DNA of 64,000 nt, from NCBI GenBank assembly GCA_023052935.1, contig CM041292.1, positions 170,637,900-170,701,899 of the forward strand. The letters are read 5' to 3'. The translations under genes and the position numbers were made by a program. Source of the stretch: Piezodorus guildinii. Its lineage: Eukaryota; Arthropoda; Insecta; Hemiptera; Pentatomidae. Shown in pieces: positions 35,235 to 45,755 of this stretch; the first letter of the stretch is position 1, and every line of letters starts with the position of its first letter. Under the pieces are notes generated by a model that was not told the DNA's origin, did no database searches, and saw only the letters and a program-made list of their open reading frames with translations.

Positions 35235-35273
35235 GCCAACGTTTCGACCCCCATTGTGGGTCATAATCAGGGC
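35235..35273 (-). ncRNA. Hammerhead ribozyme-like motif, core mutated (outer PLE, left arm)
   Basis: On the minus strand GCC, CUGAUUA, stem II GACCC/GGGUC, GAAA, ACGU, U, GGC. The conserved CUGAUGA has become CUGAUUA, changing the catalytic G8, so it should be inactive. Confidence 0.75.
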
Positions 35274-35801
35274 TAAAACGATACAAAAAGGATACATTTA
35301 AAATATGATTAAAAATACTATTTAAAAAAAATAACTATTGCGCTAGAGAATGTCAATATTATAACATACAAGGAACTAGATGTGTAAAGAAAACAATTAA
35401 TTAAATTACAATGATAAAGGTATACTAATGAGAGCTATACAGACCAGATAACGACTGAAGATAATGTACAAATTTCTAAAATTCTTAATGGTTTTACAAT
35501 TCAATTTATTCCTATTTGTAATTATTTTACCTTTTTGTATCAACTATATGATCTGTCAATGATTGTTACTTATTATTATTTTTCTCATAATATTTTCACT
35601 TGGTTAATTTCACTGTCTTAATATATGTACAATAATTATTAAAACGTTGGTTGGGAGGTAGTCAGTTTTACTACATATAGTTTATACATTAATATTCTTA
35701 CTATTGTATTATATTTTTTTATATTGAGGGTGTATAGTCGACTGTAGAAATTATAGGTGGAATAGTCAGGAATCAGTCATTTTTGAAAAGTTTTTAATTT
35801 T

Positions 35802-35841
35802 GCCAACGTTTCGGCTCAAGCTTGTGAGCCATCATCAGGGC
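35802..35841 (-). ncRNA. Hammerhead ribozyme-like motif, intact core (inner PLE tail)
   Basis: Identical over 40 nt to the motif at 20191-20230: CUGAUGA, stem II GGCUC/GAGCC, GAAA, ACGU, stem I GCC/GGC. Confidence 0.8.
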
Positions 35842-36465
35842 TACAAACATCAAAACAAAAGAGATACATATTAATATGATAATGAAAATTTTCTTCTGAA
35901 TGTAGTGACAATGATAACATTTGAAATAAAACAGAAAATATACCAACATACTTAAATATTATAGATACAAATAATGATAATATGATACATAATCTGATGA
36001 TGATAAGCATAACAAATTTTACAGAACTTTAGACTTTAATATAAAAGTAAACAAAAAAAACATATATATAAACGTACCATTACTGAGCCATGTCCAAGCA
36101 TAAACTGAAGAAAACCATAAACATAGGTAGTATGGGGAGGGGTTCGTGTAAAAACCCTGAAGGTTTTCTCCTCTAAGTGTAAATACTACAGCTTATCTTT
36201 GTTTTTAAAAAGTTTTACAAAATTATATAATGGAAAAAAACAAAATAATATATCCGTATGTACAATAAGGCTGAACATTTTTAACAGAAAATTATAAACA
36301 CTAGAATCTGAGGTATTTAAAAGATCATGAGGTATATAATAAAAAAAAAAAAAATAAATAAATAACAAAAACAAGAACCAGAGGTGTTGTAAACAAAAAG
36401 ATAAATATACAGTAATTAAATAAAATATACATTACTCAAGCAATTTGTACAATAAAGTGATAGAG

Positions 36466-37170
36466 TTATAATTTAAGGAGACGGAAGATGTTAGCATACG
36501 AGGGATAAATTATCTCTTTGTCAGTTTTATGATTTACGGGAACTCGATCTTTTTCCATATGGATATATATAGCTTCGGAGAGGAGGCGCTTTTTGTAGTT
36601 AGGTACGGTGGCTAGGATTTCAGGATTATCAAAATCAAAATGATGGTCAAGGGATATAGCGTGTTCGGATAATTTTGAGGAAAATGGGTTACGGGTGGAT
36701 ATTGTGTATTTGTGCTGATAAATTCTTTTTTTGAGATAGTTTTTGGTCTCGCCTATGTAACATGAATTGCAATTTGGGGAAGAGCAGGGAATACGATAAA
36801 CTAAATTTGATTTTTGTAGGAAAGGGATGGGATCTTTTAGTTTTGAATATAGATTCTTTAATTTGTTACCATGTTTTAAAACTAAGCGGAGATGGGGAAA
36901 GCTAGAGGATAAGACTTTTTTAATTTTTTGAGATAGAGATGGGATGTATGGAATGGATCTGTACTGGGGAACTATGGCGGTTTGTGGAGAGTGTGCGGGG
37001 ATGGAGTGAGGGTTTGAAGAAGTTTTAATGAGGTTCTTGATTAATTGGTCAGGAAAATTATTAGATTTTAGGATTTTTGTTAGTCGGGTTAAATTATCTT
37101 GGTGAAATTTTGTATCGGAAAGTGTTAAGGAACGGTACAAAATTTCACCAAGATAAATTTTCATTATCAT
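36466..37170 (-). pseudogene. Penelope-like element GIY-YIG endonuclease domain (truncated)
   Basis: An open frame of 234 codons. The C-terminal half is the GIY-YIG endonuclease that PLEs carry after their reverse transcriptase and use to nick target DNA. VYRIPC (124-129) is the GIY position. Cys129, Cys134 and Cys137 form the PLE cysteine cluster, CYIGET (137-142) is the YIG part, LKKRIYQH (146-153) holds the conserved Arg and His, and LLSEAIYIH (196-204) has the catalytic Glu199. Residues about 20-120 resemble the linker between RT and endonuclease. The first ~18 residues (MIMKIYLGEI...) are encoded by the inverted-tail junction, so this ATG is accidental. No stop interrupts the domain, but without RT it cannot act as a full PLE protein. 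Confidence 0.85.
37094..37156. repeat. Perfect 21-bp hairpin at the PLE body/inverted-tail junction
   Basis: Arms 37094-37114 and 37136-37156 are exact reverse complements around a 21-base loop. It sits exactly where coding sequence meets the inverted tail, as expected if the growing cDNA folded back and switched template. Confidence 0.85.
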
Positions 37171-37204
37171 ATTAATATGTATCTCTTTTGTTCTGATGTT
37201 TGTA

Positions 37205-37244
37205 GCCCTGATGATGGCTCACAGGCTTGAGCCGAAACGTTGGC
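37205..37244 (+). ncRNA. Hammerhead ribozyme-like motif, intact core (inner PLE, inverted partial tail)
   Basis: Same as 20191-20230 except for one base in the stem II loop (ACAGGCUU). Core CUGAUGA and GAAA are intact. Confidence 0.8.
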
Positions 37245-37810
37245 AAAATTAAAAACATTTCAAAAATGACTGATTCCTGACTACCACCTATAATTATATT
37301 TTTTTTACTTCAACAATCTTGTTAAAACATCTTCTAATACCGTTATGATGTTATTAATAATGTAGGTTTAATCTAAATACTTCCTTTTATGTTAATATTA
37401 CAATTTTACTCATTGTTGTCAGATCCCGTCTAGAAATGTGGTACGTATTTTCCATTTTACCCAACCTTTTGTACGTACTTTCCTATCTACCTGCCTATAT
37501 TCCATATTCCCAAATTGTACCTAGTTTCCACTCGCCTACCAGACGGTACGTATCTCCACTGTACTCCATTTTTTAATGTTTTTTATTTCATGTATTTTTT
37601 TTTCTTATATATTTGTACATTATCTTCAGTCATTATCTGGTCTGTATAGCTCTTATTAGTATACCTTTATCATTGTAATTTAATTAATTGATTTCTTTAC
37701 ACATCTAGTTCCTTGTATGTTATAATATTGACATTCTCTAGCGCAATAGTTATTTTTTTAAAATAGTATTTTTAATCTTATTTTAAATGTATCCTTTTTG
37801 TATCTTTTTA

Positions 37811-37849
37811 GCCCTGATGATGACCCACAATGGGGGTCGAAACGTTGGC
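37811..37849 (+). ncRNA. Hammerhead ribozyme-like motif, intact core (outer PLE tail)
   Basis: GCC, CUGAUGA, stem II GACCC/GGGUC with loop ACAAUGG, GAAA, ACGU, U, GGC. A different PLE subfamily from the inner element: stem II differs while the core and stem III are shared. Confidence 0.8.
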
Positions 37850-38189
37850 AAACAATAAAATAGTTGAAACTATTCAGTTGTTTCATTTAATGACCGCCAC
37901 CCGGACTAATTCCTTCCAGTAATTCTCAACGGTCAACTAATTATATCCACAGTTATATTATTTAATTAAAAAAATTGAAAGTAATAAAGATTTCTATCGG
38001 AACTCAATGTTATTCTTTAACTCTAACTTAATGAAAAATTAAATTAAAAATTCATTTTAACAAGGGAAGTAAGTGAAAGCCGTATGTTGTGCTCTTCAGA
38101 TTTCTTAACTGAATAAAGTATATGACTATGGCGGATTGGTCTCGGCCACAAATATGTAAATATTATAAATATTGAGTAATCAAAATAAT

Positions 38190-38728
38190 ATTTGTCTGTT
38201 TTTCATCTATATTACCCCTTTTTTATCAATGCTAACAAGGTGATATGGTTAATGTTTTTTGAATCTATAAAAATAAAGGAACTTTAGAGGAAGAAAATTC
38301 AAAATATCGGAAGTTAGGCTCTTACAGATTATTACTATCAGAATGAAACATACATCATATTAAAGTCCATTAAACATTTCATCGATATAGGGAGTTCAAT
38401 CAAATTAATTAGATCCGTTTTGAGAAAATTGTAAAAAGGGGAAAAATGCATGTTATAAAGTGGCTCTTCTGTTATCACGCTTTCGTTGATAAGGCGCCAT
38501 AACATCTTAGGCATATATGCTCCTAAAATACGAAATTTTAATTTTTATACAATCTTTCTTTTTCGAGCTAGACTGACCACATACACACAGAGCTTTTTAC
38601 GGCACTTCGTCATTTGGACTCAGGTAACACTTAAACGTGTATTGTTTTATGAAAACACGATTTAAAAAAAAATCACAATTTCAATACTTTCTCTTAATAT
38701 ATATTAGTTAGAGTGAAAGTAAAAAATA
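38190..38728 (-). repeat. Family C repeat, reverse
   Basis: Reverse copy ending at 'tagttagagtgaaagtaaaa'. With the + copy ending at 38105 it forms a family C inverted pair. Confidence 0.7.
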
Positions 38729-39102
38729 TCCGTTATATTCATATTAATTAATTATTTGAAAAACTAAGTATAAGTATCCGTTACAAAATATTATCTCTAT
38801 CCTTACTTAAGGTTATAAATTAGCTACGGTAGCCATTAAATGTATGCAATAAATTTAACCGGTGTTCTGGTCTTTTTTTTTGTATGATTTAGTTTTCATT
38901 GATGGCTGAAAAAAAAAAGACGTAATACAAACTGAAATAGAGGTCCGTGTTGTAGTGTGTGCCTAATTATAGATCAAGGAACTGCGTGTCCTTCTTTTCC
39001 TTCCAATATCAAATAAAACTGAGACTGACGTGTTAGGTATCTTGGTATTTTCCCGTGTATTATTATAAAGAAATTGTAATAGTTGATTTCTTCTGTATAA
39101 TC

Positions 39103-39381
39103 TTAGTTAATAAAACAAATGGTCATAATATTTTTATGATTTTCGATTCTGTAATAATAATAGTCTAAGCGAACCCAGAGGTTCGACGCCGATACAACAA
39201 GACACAGATTCGTCGAATAATCACCGTCCAGTCCCAAGCCTCCGAGATCAGACTTAACATCTTCCCACGGACGCTTGGTTCCAAACGCATTTTTTCTGTA
39301 CAAAAGTCTGCACTGCTCGTTATATTTAAGATATATCAGCCGTTTAAACATCGTTTTGTCCCTTATTAAATTTAATTTCAA
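39103..39381 (-). CDS. Unassigned 92-residue frame, possible exon
   Basis: The middle part (NAFGTKRPWEDVKSDLGGLG and onward to NLWVRLD) has balanced composition, unlike the AT-rich surroundings, which is why it is listed. A possible acceptor (acttttgtacag on the minus strand, near 39296) precedes it. I see no domain or motif and no convincing donor. It could be a host exon, a decayed transposon piece or chance. Confidence 0.2.
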   Translation of the reverse strand: MKLNLIRDKTMFKRLIYLKYNEQCRLLYRKNAFGTKRPWEDVKSDLGGLGLDGDYSTNLCLVVSASNLWVRLDYYYYRIENHKNIMTICFIN

Positions 39382-39568
39382 ATGCTATGGATTAGCATTT
39401 CTTAGCTAATTTTTTGTTGTAAAAATATATAGGTTTTGTCTATAATTTCAAATAAATGTCTCTGTAACTAATTATTCTTATATAAATCTTTATATAACTA
39501 TATTTCCTCCATTAATATTTATTAGATATGTTTAAGAAAACTTTGGGTTTCATATAACGATTTAAGTC

Positions 39569-39571
<3 letters not shown>

Positions 39572-39635
<64 letters not shown>
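39572..39635. repeat. (TA)n microsatellite
   Basis: Long alternating run directly before a family C 5' fragment. Confidence 0.95.
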
Positions 39636-39639
<4 letters not shown>

Positions 39640-39770
39640 TAATATATTAAGAGAAAGTATTGCGATCGTGAAAATTATCGAATCGGAGTTTTTGAACAAT
39701 TCCAAATGACCTAGTCCCGCCAAATTGTATGTGTATGTTGTCTGCATGTGTGTGTGCGTACGATTTTTTT
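39640..39770 (+). repeat. Family C repeat, 5' fragment
   Basis: Keeps 'gagaaagtattgcgatcgtg' and 'aaatgacctagtcccgc', then is lost after the GT-rich part. Confidence 0.6.
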
Positions 39771-39879
39771 TTTTTTTAATGGCACTAATGATTTTGATTT
39801 ATTTGTTTACATTCATGTTACATTAAATAGGCTTTAAAGTCATATGGAGTCCTATATTTTCCATATCCATGTTTAATTA

Positions 39880-40045
39880 AGATAGGGATCTTTGACGAAT
39901 ACCTGACAACACATGATCCGGGTTTACCATTTTACGTCTCCTCCGAAGAACAGCTTAACCAAGGATTTTTTGCCATGTTTGAACTTGCAACCTAGGACAT
40001 AGAAGGCTGTTAGACGAGCCATTACATCACATGTCAACCCTCCTA
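39880..40045 (-). mobile_element. SINE-2, decayed reverse copy
   Basis: Minus-strand pieces: 'acgtctcctccgaagaacag', the reversed box B region 'gtttgaacttgcaacc', and the head near 40035. Confidence 0.6.
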
Positions 40046-40479
40046 TAGATTTATAGTTTTATTTAACTGTTTTGCTATTAGAATCCGACAATTCCATAAA
40101 AATGAATTATCTGAAAATATACGCTATTAATTTTTTTACTTTATGTAAACTTTATTTTTTTACAGAAATATTAGTAGAGCTATCGTGATTTTTAAAATTT
40201 ATAGTTTATTGAATGGGAGTTATTGATTAATATCTGGCTTATAATCAATACGAGACAAGAAATTACCCTGATCTTGCAAGATGTGATGTCTTTAAAATAT
40301 TTCTATAGTTGCACTTATATTTTAATCTTTTAATATGAAATCGAACCCCAAAACTATGTCAGTCTTCTAAATAAAAAAAAAAAGCCTACTGCCAAGAAGG
40401 GAAAGAAATATGTTTTTAATGACACTTAGAGTTAAAATCACGCATACCTGATCACGAAAAAACGCAATGAAGCCTTTAC

Positions 40480-40545
40480 GCCGCATTGGCGCAGTGGCTA
40501 TTCAGAAACGTGTTCAAATTCACCAGCGAGAAGTATCCTAAGACC
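40480..40545 (+). other. tRNA-like pol III promoter remnant
   Basis: A clean box A (TTGGCGCAGTGGCTA) followed 21 bases later by a box B-like GTTCAAATTC. This is the head of a tRNA-derived SINE or a tRNA relic. The spacing and lack of a cloverleaf rule out a functional tRNA. Confidence 0.4.
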
Positions 40546-40936
40546 AGAAATAGGAAGATTTGCTAAATTATCGTTGGTAGAAAACTTTTATTCAATATAT
40601 CTAAAAAATCATTGAATGATTTTTCATCTCTTCCTATTTTTCACCCAGACATACTCAATACATGACATGTATTTAATTCATACATAGATAGTGACTAATA
40701 TAAACAAGGACAAAGATGAATATAAAAACTAAATTAAATTAATCTAAACAAATTAATAATATATCTATTTGATAATAGCCAAATAGTAGGACACAAACGT
40801 CTTAGTCTGAATATTAAAGTAAATTATGAACGTATCGATTACTTCCTGAAATATCATATAATATTATTTTTCTTATTTATTTTGGTAATATTAAAATTAT
40901 CAAGATATGATGAAACCAATGTGAAAAAAATCAGTT

Positions 40937-41040
<104 letters not shown>

Positions 41041-41404
41041 TACATATATATCCCAAAGAAAAAGAGCGAAAATATAAATGAAAAAGTAAATATTATTATT
41101 TAAAAGTACTTTTTTTTAATCATTTATATAAACAAGACGATAAAATAACATAAAAACTTCGATTTCTAAAAATTCGATCGCTTCTTTTCGAGTTGCGTCA
41201 CTGATATAAACAATTACTAGTAAAATTAAAACAGCATACGTTCTCGACTTGTGTAGAAAGACTGGATATTGCCATTGATCCAACTGCGAATTCCGAAACT
41301 TTTCGAAACCACAACCGTTCAGAAAAGTTTATAGATATAGCTGTATCTCTAGAGGAATTCCACTAAATGATCAGGATTTTGAGTAAAATTCTCATAAATC
41401 GATG

Positions 41405-41512
41405 AATAAAAACGCGTGAACAGCTTGACCGATTTTGCTGGTTTTTTTTTATTTTATTACAGCCAGGAGAAGGGTCTTATGAAAGAAAAAAAGAGAAAAG
41501 TTGCTTTAATAA

Positions 41513-41590
<78 letters not shown>

Positions 41591-41651
41591 TTTATGTTGT
41601 TCTCTCTGAAAACAACATAAACTTAAATTATCAACAGTCGAGAACTGATCA

Positions 41652-41720
<69 letters not shown>

Positions 41721-41820
41721 TATATAAATGAATCCATTGGTGATCGCATCACGCGTGAACGACTTGACCGATTTCGCTAAGACATAGTTAAGACAGGACA
41801 TCCTCTGTCGGGTCAGCTAG
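41405..41820 (+). repeat. Microsatellite-rich repeat with a Helitron-like 3' end
   Basis: The motif 'acgcgtgaacagcttgaccg' near 41411 recurs as 'acgcgtgaacgacttgaccg' near 41750. Between them lie two (TA)n tracts and a perfect 14-bp hairpin (41588-41601 with 41611-41624). The end has a GACAGG..CTGTC hairpin, then ggtcagCTAG followed by T. CTAG^T after a hairpin is the known 3' signature of Helitrons, but no 5' TC end or Rep/helicase frame was found. Confidence 0.3.
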
Positions 41821-41959
41821 TGTTTGATAAAATTGTATTGAATTAGTCAAAAAGATATGCATACTACCCAGGATATCATTCATACGCTGAGAATTCTGTC
41901 TTTGAACAGAAATATGTTCGCACCTTCTCTTGTAAGTTGAATTCACAGGAGTTGATCAA

Positions 41960-41995
41960 GGGGTTGGGGGTTGGGCCAGGGGGTGAGGGCGGGGG
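41960..41995 (+). other. G-quadruplex-forming motif
   Basis: Six runs of three to five G separated by one to three bases, unique in an AT-rich window. About 90 bases downstream a C-rich patch (caccccgcccccat, near 42082) follows. Together they could mark a promoter, though no gene is recognisable nearby. Confidence 0.7.
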
Positions 41996-42859
41996 ATAAA
42001 TGCCTCGAAATGTTTTTGTTTTTTTCTCACAGGTTTATGGTCATCTGTAGCGGCTACGCAACGAGCGCTAAGCAACTCAGGCACCCCGCCCCCATACTGA
42101 CTGACTCCATTCTTGTTTAGACCAATCTTGTTGCGACTTAGTTAATGTGAACTTTTAATGCGCGTGAGTGTCATGGATTAGTTGTTCCTTGTTGACATTG
42201 ACAGAGTTGATCTATATTGAAATTAATCTCTCGAAATGTATCAGAAGAATCTATGACACCCAGTGTAGATCAAGGAGCCACTCTAAAAAATTATTTGAAC
42301 AGATAAAAATACAAGATAAAAGTACAAAAAAAAAAGCTATAATTTCAGCTGCAGCTGTGCTCATTATTTTTCATTAAATAAAATATTCGTTACAATCTAT
42401 TATTTTAGACTTACAAGTTTTGCCAATGATTCTCGATAAGTGGAAATCATTAAATACATTTAATTGGTGTTTTTAGTAAAAAAAAAAAAAAAATTAATTG
42501 ACGGCTGAAAACATATTAAGTGAAATAAGGGCGTTGAAGCCTTTACCTAATTATAGATCACGGAACTGCCTAGCTTTCTCCTTCCAATATCGCATAGGCT
42601 GACGTGTTAATTAAAAATGTTTTTAATGTTACTATGCGACGTTTGAGAATTTGTTTTTAATGAAGGTACTAGAAGTACTATTATTATTAGTTTTTTCTTA
42701 TTTATTTTTATTTTTTCTAAAGACGTGTCATAACTCCTTTCTCTTAATTCAGCTCCAGCCATTTTTTTATAATAGTTTATGTTGGCTGATACATGTAAAT
42801 TTATATTGAAGAATTACTATAGAATAAAATATTTGTTTATGTAATTTTTTATTTTATGT

Positions 42860-43125
42860 TAGTAAGAAAAGTAATATAGACGGATAATAAACCGTTTGAG
42901 AGCTAAATATTTTAGAATTTTTTTTATGTTATACACTGACTTGTAAAAGGTGGAGAGTGAAGAAAAGCGGATAAAACTAAGTTATTATTTGAGATAATAA
43001 TATAATAGATTATTTAATGAAAATATATCAAAATTGTAATTACTTTTTTTTTATCTCTAAATTAGTTAACATTTTCTTAAATTGATTTAGGTTAGTGAAA
43101 GCCGTGCGTTGAGAGCACCAGATTT
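42860..43125 (+). repeat. Family C repeat, 3' part
   Basis: Includes 'gataaaactaagttattatt' and the terminus 'gtgaaagccgtgcgttgag'. Confidence 0.65.
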
Positions 43126-43130
43126 TTTTT

Positions 43131-43285
43131 TTACCTGAAGATTTCTATCGTAAAAAGCATAATAAAACATCTTTACCAATAAATAATCTTACTAAACAGA
43201 ATAATAGTAAAATTCGCAAGTCGATTCTTGATAAAATGTGAGCATCAAGATTATATTAACTATACGGAATATAAAGTACTATAGA
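43131..43285 (+). repeat. Segment duplicated at 50512-50655
   Basis: 'atttctatcgtaaaaagcat' and the following ~140 bases match 50512-50655 with small indels. In both places the segment directly follows a family C 3' end, so element and flank were copied together or the family extends further than thought. Confidence 0.75.
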
Positions 43286-43289
43286 AGTT

Positions 43290-44120
43290 TTGAAGAACTT
43301 CATAATAAATCCCATCACATAACTTTAATACACTTCGCAGTTTGAAAAATATTTTATAATTGAACTGATAAGTTTTGCTTTTTCTTCGATGGATTATATA
43401 TATATATGTATCAGTACTAATTATTTCCCATTTCTGACCTTGCAATTTATTGATTTTGCCAAAAATGGTCGAATAACCATTGACCAACCTTAATAACAGA
43501 TTCATGAATAGGATAAGCCATTAACTGTTGGTACTACTATTGTAAACGCAGATTGGTATCGGATGAGGACCTCCAAAATATGGAAGAAAATAAAGATTAC
43601 AGAAAAGAGAACTTTTTCTTTCTTTTTAGAGATCTTATTCTTTCAATCTAGGGGTAATACTCTTTTATTCACGAAAACGTTTTACTAACGTGAGAAGATA
43701 GTTCTCCTTCAATTAATTATTCTAATGATTATTTCATAATTTACATTATTATTCCCTACTAATACTAAAAGTAATGGACCTTTATTTTCATTTATTTTGA
43801 ATAAACAAAATTAAAAGCAAATATTAAAAAAATGCTGTAACGTCTGTGACGCATAGTATCTCAAATAGGCAACTTAAGTTTCCTCCTACAGCTCGTTTTC
43901 CCGTTAAACCTCCCACATACATTAAGACCATTTGGACTCAAATTATCCTGAAAAGCAGATAATTCTGTTTAAATGTTGGGTTCTAACTTTTTCGCTATCA
44001 TTAGCTATCATCTCAGTTGAGAAAAAAAAAAATGACCGAAATGGTTCTCAATGAGCAAGATATATTGAACCAACAATGGGTATTAATCTAATTTATACTG
44101 TATTCATCCAACAATCTGTA
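43290..44120. other. AT-rich stretch without recognised feature
   Basis: A faint family C-like stretch may exist near 43840-43960, too decayed to delimit. Nothing else seen. Confidence 0.3.
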
Positions 44121-44135
44121 TTTAACAACATATAA

Positions 44136-45743
44136 GATATTATTAACCCAATCCATAACGAACATGTAGAAGCAGAACTAAATGTTCCACTCCAAATGTA
44201 CCCTCCTCCTAAAGCCTTTCATCCATCAGAAATCATCAACATCCTTAATAAATTGCCTCTTAAAAAATCTCCAGGCCATGATCTTATTACAACCAACATC
44301 CTAAAACAGCTACCTCGAAAAGCCATCTTTTTCCTTACTTATATCTACAACGCCACTCTCCGTACAACCTATTTTCCTCCCAATTGGAAACTGTCTATTA
44401 TAAAAATGACCCCTAAGCCCAAAAGCCACTTGTGTACCCTCTTACCGTCCTATATCCCTCTTCCCCATGATGGGCAAAACTCTTGAAAAACTTCTAAAAA
44501 GGTTATACCCGATCCTAGATTCAAATCACGTCATTCCTGACCACCAGTTTGGATTTTGATCATCCCATTCTACTATTCAAAAGTGCCATTGTGTAGTGGA
44601 TGTGGTATCCTCTACATTGGAGCGCGGAATGTACTGCACTGGAGCCTTTCTCGGACGTGGAACAGACTTTTGATCGAGTTTAGCATCCAGGACTGCTCTA
44701 CGAACTCCGCAAATTCCTCTACCCGACATATTTCTAATAATCCGCTCCTACCTTACAGATAGAACTTTTAAAGTTAATCATAACCTCTCCTACTCCTCAG
44801 TATTCAATCAGTCAGCCGGTGTACCTCAAGGTAGTATCCTATGCCCAATTCTCTACACAGTGTATACAGCTGATATCCCTATCCATCCAAGCACAGTTCT
44901 CTCTACTTACGCTGATGACACCTATGTGCTATCCGTGCATAATTACCCTCTTGTTGCTTCCCAAATCCTACAGAGCCATGTATCCGCCATTCAGAATGGT
45001 GTCACAATTGGAGAATCAAAATAAATCCTAATAAATCCCACCAAATCACCTTCACTCTACGACGTAAACCTATGACTTCCTGTCCCGTTGTTTTCTTTAA
45101 TCATGTCCCACTCATCACTGTAGAACAAATACGATAACTTGGACTTCACCTTGACAAACGTCTTACATGGAATCCTCATACAAGAATTAAATGACAAGAA
45201 ACTGCTCGTAGATATCGACTATTAAAACACTTACTTGACAAACGACAAAACTCCTTTTTTACTTTAAAAAACTCATTTACACAACGATTATTAGACCTAT
45301 TTGGACTTATGACATTGAGCTATGGGGGTCAACTAAACCATCGAATTCCCCCCGCATCCAATCCTTGCAATCCAAAATACATCGACAAATCCTCGATGCT
45401 CCTTACTTTGTTAACAATCAACTCATCCATAGAGACCTGAATATCCCGCTAGTCGCAGAAATTGCCCAAAAAAGATACACCTCCTTTCACTCCAAATTAC
45501 CCGCCCTCTCAAACCCGCTTGTCCGTATCCTCTCATCGATTTCTATTCCTGATAATCCTCCGAGGGCGTCTGAAAAGCCGGTAGCCTCGAGACCTGCTGA
45601 ACAAATAAACATTGAAGTACTACCGCTGGATGGATTATTCTCATGGCAAGAAAATTGTCTGTAAAAAGCACATTTACTTATTGTACTATGTAAATTGTAC
45701 AGTTGTAAATTTCAATAAAAGATTTTAAAAAATAAAATAAAAA
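44136..45743 (+). mobile_element. Jockey-like LINE, decayed, 12-bp target duplication
   Basis: Direct repeats aacaacatataa at 44124-44135 and 45744-45755. The element starts in the pre-RT region and ends with 'acagttgtaaatttcaataa' and an A-rich tail, so it is 5'-truncated. Confidence 0.85.
44150..45664 (+). pseudogene. Jockey-like LINE ORF2 reverse transcriptase, multiply frameshifted
   Basis: The protein is scattered over several frames. KKSPGHDLITTNILKQL (about 44260-44310) is pre-RT, and WKLSIIKMTPKP precedes a frameshift near 44420. 'MMGKTLEKLLKRLYP' and 'DHQFGF' follow in another frame. AGVPQGSILCPILYTVY (about 44815-44865) and YADDT (about 44910) are the core, with catalytic Asp-Asp kept. 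The C-terminal part (ILDAPYFVNNQLIHRDLNIP, 45365 onward) is in yet another frame. Stops occur throughout, so it is not functional. It is close kin to the minus-strand LINE at 59382-60240, which shares the 'NAPYFVTNKLIHKDLN' block. Confidence 0.8.
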
Positions 45744-45755
45744 AACAACATATAA

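Larger units (their letters stand above)
35721..37292 (-). mobile_element. Inner Penelope-like element, opposite orientation, with endonuclease frame
   Basis: Inserted in the outer PLE. Candidate 13-bp repeats attatattttttt lie at 35708-35720 and 37293-37305 (low complexity). The tail with hammerhead motif is at the left (35721-36010, minus strand). The 3' untranslated part and the GIY-YIG domain follow, and an inverted partial tail (about 37157-37292, + strand) closes the right end. The reverse transcriptase is gone, so it is 5'-truncated. Layout equals that of 19620-20285. Confidence 0.85.
35165..37951 (+). mobile_element. Outer Penelope-like element with long inverted tails (non-autonomous)
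   Basis: Flanked by exact 13-bp repeats gttatattattta at 35152-35164 and 37952-37964. The arms, about 35166-35475 and 37610-37920, are inverted copies of each other, ~300 bp and differing at only a handful of positions. Each carries a hammerhead-like core. The right arm extends ~30 bp further ('ggtcaactaattatatccac'), so the right is the true tail and the left an inverted partial copy. The ~540 bp between the arms, itself split by the inner PLE, has no coding capacity. Hammerhead motifs and terminal repeats are established PLE traits; the lack of any frame suggests mobilisation in trans. Confidence 0.85.
34421..38105 (+). repeat. Family C repeat, split by nested Penelope-like elements
   Basis: The 5' part is at 34421-35164 ('ttttactttcatttacc' start, 'gaaaagctaaagatttt' type block near 35040). 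The 3' part resumes at 37952 and ends near 'gggaagtaagtgaaagccg' (38065). Removing 35165-37951 and one target copy restores one continuous family C unit. Confidence 0.8.

Noticed and set aside
42152..42166. ATG-CGC followed by gtgagt as a sixth mini-exon
   Set aside because: Only two codons before the donor; chance cannot be excluded.
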